This document shows positions 58,657-64,000 of a stretch of DNA of 64,000 nucleotides, one piece after another. Each line of letters begins with the position of its first letter. The stretch's first letter is position 1. The notes below the pieces were generated by a model. That model was not told the origin of the DNA. It searched no databases and saw nothing but the letters and a program-made list of their open reading frames with translations. A program made the position numbers and the translations under genes. Source of the stretch: Derxia lacustris (GTDB lineage Bacteria > Pseudomonadota > Gammaproteobacteria > Burkholderiales > Burkholderiaceae_E); NCBI RefSeq assembly GCF_002105195.1, contig NZ_MUHU01000033.1, positions 47,887 through 111,886 on the forward strand. Direction: 5' to 3'.

Positions 58657-59986
58657 GGTGGCACGACGCATCGCCATCGTGGGCGGCGGCGTGGCCGGGC
58701 TCGGCTGCCTGTGGCGGCTGCGCGAGGCCACGGCGCCGGGCGCGCTCGACCTGGCGCTGTACGAGCGCGAGCCGGCGCCGGGCGGCCATGCCAATACGGT
58801 CGATGTCGTCATCGACGGCCAGCCGGTGGCTATCGATACCGGCTTTCTGGTCTTCAACCATCACACCTATCCGCAACTGACGCGGCTGTTCGAGTCGCTT
58901 GGCGTGGCGACGACCGCCACGACCATGTCGTTCTCGGTGCAGACGCAACATGCCGGCCGCGCGCTGGAATGGGCCGGCTCGGGGCTGGGCGGGCTGCTGG
59001 CCCAGCCGCGCAATGCGCTGTCGGCCGACTTCTGGCGAATGCTGGCCGACATCGCGCGCTTCAACCGCGCGGCGCGCGCCCTGGCCGCCGATGCCCGCGC
59101 CGACGACGAACCGCTCGGCGGCTGGCTCGACCGGCATGGCTATTCGGCGCTGTTCATCGACGGCTATCTGCTGCCGATGGCCGGCGCGATCTGGTCCTGC
59201 CCGACGGCGCGGATGCGCGAGTTTCCGGTGGCGACGCTGGCGCGCTTCTGTGCCAATCACGGGCTGCTGCAAATGATCGATCAGCCGCCCTGGCGCACCG
59301 TCACCGGCGGTTCGCGGCGCTATGTGCAGGCGCTGCTGGCGCGCTGCCCGGCCGGCCGGCGCGGCGCGGCCGTGGCGCTGCGCCGCACGCCCGACGGCGT
59401 GCAGCTGACCGGCGCCGACGGCAGCGTCGAACGCTTCGACGCGGTGGTGCTGGCCACGCATTCCGACCAGTCGCTGGCGCTGCTCGACGCGCCCGCCGCC
59501 GATGAGCGCGCGCTGCTCGGCGCGATCGGCTGGCAGCGCAATCGCACGCTGCTGCATCTTGACGCGAGCCTGCTGCCGCGCGCCCGACGCGCCTGGGCCG
59601 CCTGGAACTACCGCGCCGACAGCGCGGTGGACGGTCACGGCTCGCCGGCGCGCATCGGCGTCGACTACCTCATCAACCGGCTGCAACCGCTGCCGGTACA
59701 GCGGCCGGTCATCGTCAGCCTCAATCCGGTGCGCGAGCCGATGGCCGGCACGGTGCTGGGCGAGTTCGATTACGCGCATCCGGTGTTCGACGCGGCGGCG
59801 GTCGCGGCCCAGCGCCGGCTCGGCCAGATCCAGGGCCGTGGCGGCGTGTGGCATGCGGGCGCCTGGACCGGCAACGGCTTTCACGAGGCTGGGCTCACCT
59901 CGGGCATGGCGTCGGCCGATGCGGTGCTCAGGGCGCTCGACGCCGGCGTGGGCAGTGGCGCCGAGCGGCGGCAGGCGCATGTCTGA
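58649..59986 (+). CDS. FAD-dependent amine oxidase-like oxidoreductase
   Basis: A 445-residue flavoprotein with a Rossmann FAD motif near the N-terminus (IAIVGGGVAGLGCLWRL) and the companion FAD loop at the C-terminus (HAGAWTGNGFHEAGLTSG). It resembles the oxidoreductases that sit with DUF1365 and Cfa-like genes, thought to act on lipid acyl chains or carotenoid-like substrates; the reaction is not known. The GTG at 58649 lies inside the peroxidase gene; a second GTG at 58658 is possible. It overlaps the DUF1365 gene by 8 bp, indicating coupled translation. Confidence 0.88.
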   Translation: MAEVARRIAIVGGGVAGLGCLWRLREATAPGALDLALYEREPAPGGHANTVDVVIDGQPVAIDTGFLVFNHHTYPQLTRLFESLGVATTATTMSFSVQTQHAGRALEWAGSGLGGLLAQPRNALSADFWRMLADIARFNRAARALAADARADDEPLGGWLDRHGYSALFIDGYLLPMAGAIWSCPTARMREFPVATLARFCANHGLLQMIDQPPWRTVTGGSRRYVQALLARCPAGRRGAAVALRRTPDGVQLTGADGSVERFDAVVLATHSDQSLALLDAPAADERALLGAIGWQRNRTLLHLDASLLPRARRAWAAWNYRADSAVDGHGSPARIGVDYLINRLQPLPVQRPVIVSLNPVREPMAGTVLGEFDYAHPVFDAAAVAAQRRLGQIQGRGGVWHAGAWTGNGFHEAGLTSGMASADAVLRALDAGVGSGAERRQAHV

Positions 59987-60803
59987 CGCCGGCGCGCCGG
60001 TGGCCTGGCTCGGGCGCGGCTGGCTGCGGCATGCGCGACTGGCGCCGCTGCGCCATGCCTTCGTCTATCCGGCGCACTGGCTGCGGCTGCGGCTCGATAC
60101 CGGCGATGCCGCGCTGGAAGCGGCCGGCGTGGCGCGCAACCGCTTCGGTCTGGTGGCGCTGCATGACGCCGATTACGGCCTGGGTGCCAGCGCCGGCCAG
60201 CCGTTGCGCGAACAGGCGCGTGCCGCGCTCGCCGCCGCCGGCATTGCCGATGCCGATGGCGCGCTCTGGCTGCACACCTTTCCGCGCGTGCTCGGCTATG
60301 CGTTCAACCCGGTCAGCTTCTTCTTCTGCCAGCGCGCCGACGGTGCCCTGCGCGCGGTGATCGCAGAGGTGAACAACACCTACGGCCAGCGCCATCGCTA
60401 TCTGCTCGCGCATGCCGACGGCCGCCCGATCGCCGACGGCGAATGGCTCGGCGCCGACAAGCGCTTTGCGGTGTCGCCGTTCTTTGGCGTGGATGGCGGC
60501 TATCGCTTCCGCTTCGGCTTTCGGCGCGGCGCCGAGGGCGTGAGCGCCGGCTGCGTGCGCATCGAGCTGGCCGTGGACGGCGCGACCGCGCTGGTCGCCA
60601 GCCTGGGCGGCAGCTATCGGCCGGCGACCCGCGCTGCGCTGGCGCTGGCGGTGCTGCGCCAGCCGCTGTGGACGCTGGCGGTGATGGCGCGCATCCATTT
60701 GCAGGCGCTGCGGCTGTGGCGGCGCGGCCTGCCGCTGCGGTCGCGCGCCACAACCAACCTGACTACGCCGCAACCCGCCACGCCGGCGCCTCCCAACTCC
60801 TGA
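59979..60803 (+). CDS. DUF1365 family protein
   Basis: A 274-residue protein of the DUF1365 family, almost always found beside a flavin oxidoreductase and a Cfa-like methyltransferase. Family landmarks visible are GWLRHARLAPLRHAFVYP, LHTFPRVLGYAFNPVSFFFC and IAEVNNTYGQRHRYLL. The biochemical role is not settled; a part in making modified or furan fatty acids has been proposed for related clusters. It starts inside the preceding gene, and the methyltransferase starts 13 nt after its stop. Confidence 0.9.
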   Translation: MSDAGAPVAWLGRGWLRHARLAPLRHAFVYPAHWLRLRLDTGDAALEAAGVARNRFGLVALHDADYGLGASAGQPLREQARAALAAAGIADADGALWLHTFPRVLGYAFNPVSFFFCQRADGALRAVIAEVNNTYGQRHRYLLAHADGRPIADGEWLGADKRFAVSPFFGVDGGYRFRFGFRRGAEGVSAGCVRIELAVDGATALVASLGGSYRPATRAALALAVLRQPLWTLAVMARIHLQALRLWRRGLPLRSRATTNLTTPQPATPAPPNS

Positions 60804-60816
60804 GCGGAAACCCGTC

Positions 60817-62280
60817 ATGACCCGCAATTGCGCCCTCGACCGCGGCCTGCTGCCGAGCTCGTCCCCCGCCGATGCCTTTGCGCTGCCCGGCGCGCCGCAT
60901 GCCGATGCGCTCGCACTGCCCGCTGCCGCCTGCGCCGATGCGCCGGCCCTGCCCGATGCGGCGCCGGCGCCGGCGGTCGTCGCCCGGGCGCGCTCCGGCA
61001 GCCGGTTGCCGTGGCAGGCGCGGCGCGTGATCGGCCTGCTCGACCGGGTGTGCGGCGGCAGCGTCGAGCTGACCCTGCCCGATGGCCGGCGCATGACGCT
61101 CGGCGATGCCGGGCCCGGCGCGCGGCTGCCGTCGGTGTCGTCCGGCATGCAGTCGCCGTCGGCTTCGCCCGGCATGAGCCCGTCGCCGGATCGGGCCAGC
61201 GCCGCGGCGCCGCCGCTGCACGTCGACCTCGCGGTGCGCGACTGGCGCGTGTTCGGCCGCCTCGTCGCTGAGGGCGATCTCGGCTTCGCCCGCGCCTGGG
61301 TCGACGGCGACTGGCACACGTCCGACCTGCCGGCGCTGCTCGAACTGGTTGCGCGCAACCGCGCCGCGCTCGAAGGTGGCCTGCCCGGCGGCGCGGTCGC
61401 GCGCGCCGGCCTGCGGCTGCTGCATGCCCTGCGCCGCAACAGCCGTGCCGGCAGCCGCCGCAACATCCGCGCGCACTACGACCTCGGCAACGATTTCTAC
61501 CGGCTCTGGCTCGACGCCGGCATGACCTACTCCGGCGCCTGGTATCGCGACGGCAGCGAGTCGCTCGAAGCCGCCCAGGCTGCCAAGCTCGGCCGCATCC
61601 TCGACCAGGCCAGCGCCGGCCGCAGCGACTGCCGGCTGCTGGAGGTCGGCTGCGGCTGGGGCAGCTTCGCCGAGCTCGCCGCGCGCGCCGGCCATCGCGT
61701 GCATGGCGTCACGCTGTCGCCGGCCCAGCTCGCTTGGGGCCAGGAACGCCTCGCGCATGCCGGCCTCGCCGAGCGCGCCACGCTCGAATTGCGCGACTAC
61801 CGCGATCTCGCCGAGCGCTACGACGGCATCGCCTCGATCGAGATGTTCGAGGCCGTCGGCGAGCGCTGGTGGCCGATCTGGTTCGACACCGTCGCGCGCT
61901 GTCTCGCGCCCGGCGGCCGCGCCGCGATCCAGACCATCACGCTCGACGAGCGACTGTTCGCCAGCTATCGCCGCCGCCCCGACTTCATCCAGTCCGACAT
62001 CTTCCCCGGCGGCATGCTGCCGACGCGCACCCGCTTCATCGCCGAGGCGGCGCGCGTCGGCCTTGCCGTGCGCAACGAACTGGCGCTCGGCGCCGATTAC
62101 CGGCGCACGCTGCTCGAATGGCGCGCGCGCTTCCTGGCCCGGCGCGCCGACGTCGCGGCGCTCGGCCACGACGAATGCTTTGTGCGGCGCTGGGACTATT
62201 ACCTGTCGTACTGCGCCGCAGGCTTCGCCGACCGGTCGACCGACGTCGTGCAGTTCACGCTCGTCAATGCAAACGGATGA
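60817..62280 (+). CDS. Cyclopropane-fatty-acid synthase-like methyltransferase
   Basis: A 487-residue SAM-dependent enzyme of the Cfa family. The SAM site is LLEVGCGWGSFAELAARAG and the following strand GVTLSPAQLAWGQERL. YDLGNDFYRLWLD, SIEMFEAVGE and SDIFPGGMLPT are family landmarks for methylating lipid double bonds. The N-terminal 85 residues are an unusual Ala/Pro/Asp-rich stretch, so the true start could be internal. Last gene of the light-controlled-type cluster. It probably modifies membrane lipids in response to light or oxidative stress; the pathway is inferred from neighbours. Confidence 0.88.
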   Translation: MTRNCALDRGLLPSSSPADAFALPGAPHADALALPAAACADAPALPDAAPAPAVVARARSGSRLPWQARRVIGLLDRVCGGSVELTLPDGRRMTLGDAGPGARLPSVSSGMQSPSASPGMSPSPDRASAAAPPLHVDLAVRDWRVFGRLVAEGDLGFARAWVDGDWHTSDLPALLELVARNRAALEGGLPGGAVARAGLRLLHALRRNSRAGSRRNIRAHYDLGNDFYRLWLDAGMTYSGAWYRDGSESLEAAQAAKLGRILDQASAGRSDCRLLEVGCGWGSFAELAARAGHRVHGVTLSPAQLAWGQERLAHAGLAERATLELRDYRDLAERYDGIASIEMFEAVGERWWPIWFDTVARCLAPGGRAAIQTITLDERLFASYRRRPDFIQSDIFPGGMLPTRTRFIAEAARVGLAVRNELALGADYRRTLLEWRARFLARRADVAALGHDECFVRRWDYYLSYCAAGFADRSTDVVQFTLVNANG

Positions 62281-62344
62281 TGCGGATTCGCGTCACCGCT
62301 GTTGACGAACGGAATGCACGTCGCTATTCTTCGAGGTTCCCTGT

Positions 62345-62430
62345 GGAGGGGTGCCCGAGTGGCTAAAGGGGGCAGACTGTAAATCTGTTGGCTTACGCCT
62401 ACGTTGGTTCGAATCCAACCTCCTCCACCA
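62345..62430 (+). tRNA. tRNA-Tyr (GTA)
   Basis: An 86-nt tRNA with encoded CCA. The acceptor stem GGAGGGG pairs with CTCCTCC with one G-U. The anticodon loop CTGTAAA carries GTA at 62379-62381, and a class II variable arm is present. First RNA of the tRNA-tuf transcription unit. Confidence 0.97.
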
Positions 62431-62544
62431 AAGATTTTCGGCAGGCAGTTGGCTCGGCGTCGTTCGGTTGGCAAGTGATTGCGGCGGCGTGAGGTATTTG
62501 TCTGCTTCGGGGCGAAAGCCTCGGCAGGGTCGGATATCGCACTC

Positions 62545-62618
62545 GCGGGTGTAGCTCAATGGCAGAGCAGAAGCCTTCCAAGCTTATGACGAGGGTTCGA
62601 TTCCCTTCACCCGCTCCA
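62545..62618 (+). tRNA. tRNA-Gly (TCC)
   Basis: A 74-nt tRNA with encoded CCA. Acceptor GCGGGTG pairs with CACCCGC, the D arm is GCTCAATGGCAGAGC, the anticodon is TCC in CTTCCAA, and the T arm is GAGGGTTCGATTCCCTT. Confidence 0.96.
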
Positions 62619-62659
62619 GTTTGCTGGGTGGAAGGTCCGGTCTTGTGATGCAAGGTTTT

Positions 62660-62734
<75 letters not shown>

Positions 62735-62735
62735 G

Positions 62736-62770
62736 AATTTCCCCGTCGCCTGTTAGGTGGCGGGGAAATT
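62736..62770 (+). promoter_or_regulatory. 15-bp hairpin between tRNA-Thr and tuf
   Basis: AATTTCCCCGTCGCC pairs with GGTGGCGGGGAAATT (two G-U pairs) around TGTTA. It starts 1 nt after the tRNA CCA end and ends 40 nt before the tuf ATG. It is probably a processing or stability element of the tRNA-mRNA transcript, or an attenuator. Confidence 0.55.
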
Positions 62771-62810
62771 GAACATCAGCAACACAGTTGAAAGACCGAG
62801 GAGTCGGCAA

Positions 62811-64000
<1,190 letters not shown>

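Overview
The window is high-GC chromosomal DNA of a betaproteobacterium, most likely of the order Burkholderiales. The evidence is a red-type (form IC) RuBisCO operon with a divergent cbbR, a PhaM-type polyhydroxyalkanoate granule protein, Burkholderia-type porin and DUF3108 genes, and the tRNA-Tyr/Gly/Thr-tuf arrangement with a 396-residue EF-Tu. The genus cannot be fixed from this sequence. A chemolithoautotrophic or mixotrophic, PHB-storing bacterium would fit.

Layout. 1-6054: Calvin cycle operon on the minus strand (cbbL-cbbS-rpe-cbbX-fbp, the last cut by the window edge) with cbbR divergent. 6063-8019: a BLUF blue-light protein and a HupT/HoxJ-like orphan histidine kinase. 8223-9955: a pair of small unknown genes (one with eight Cys) and a CcsA/HemX-type membrane protein. 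9998-14192: a minus-strand copper-type operon encoding a DUF2946 protein, a PCuAC copper chaperone, an outer-membrane protein, MbnP and the di-heme enzyme MbnH. 14391-22586: mixed genes, namely a DUF429 protein, a DMT exporter, an HD-domain protein, a dimerisation-domain-only kinase-like protein divergent from a large hybrid kinase, and an unknown possible PD-(D/E)xK protein.

22655-37551 is the most unusual region, an oxidative catabolic island. It has two near-identical flavin monooxygenase genes in inverted orientation and two OsmC-like genes. It also has a porin, a PQQ dehydrogenase with its cytochrome c, a LuxR-type regulator, and a molybdenum aldehyde/xanthine-type dehydrogenase whose FAD and Mo subunits are fused. 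GCGACA/TGTCGC palindromes and a shared promoter-like element recur in its intergenic gaps. The likely overall job is periplasmic and cytoplasmic oxidation of an alcohol, aldehyde or ketone substrate, but the substrate is unknown.

37723-43105: a three-gene surface-glycan operon (glycosyltransferase fused to UDP-galactopyranose mutase, a GH1-like hydrolase, an ABC transporter). 43273-47939: a second hybrid kinase paralogous to the first, and an Aer-type chemoreceptor. 48221-54510: a MaoC hydratase, a DUF3108 protein, PhaM with a FIST sensor protein, and small envelope proteins. 54665-56943: a LytS/LytTR two-component system. 56930-62280: a CarH/LitR-type B12 photoreceptor regulator divergent from glutathione peroxidase, flavin oxidoreductase, DUF1365 and Cfa-like methyltransferase genes, a known type of light-controlled cluster. 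62345-64000: tRNA-Tyr, tRNA-Gly, tRNA-Thr and tuf, cut at its stop codon. No CRISPR array, insertion sequence, rRNA or prophage was seen.
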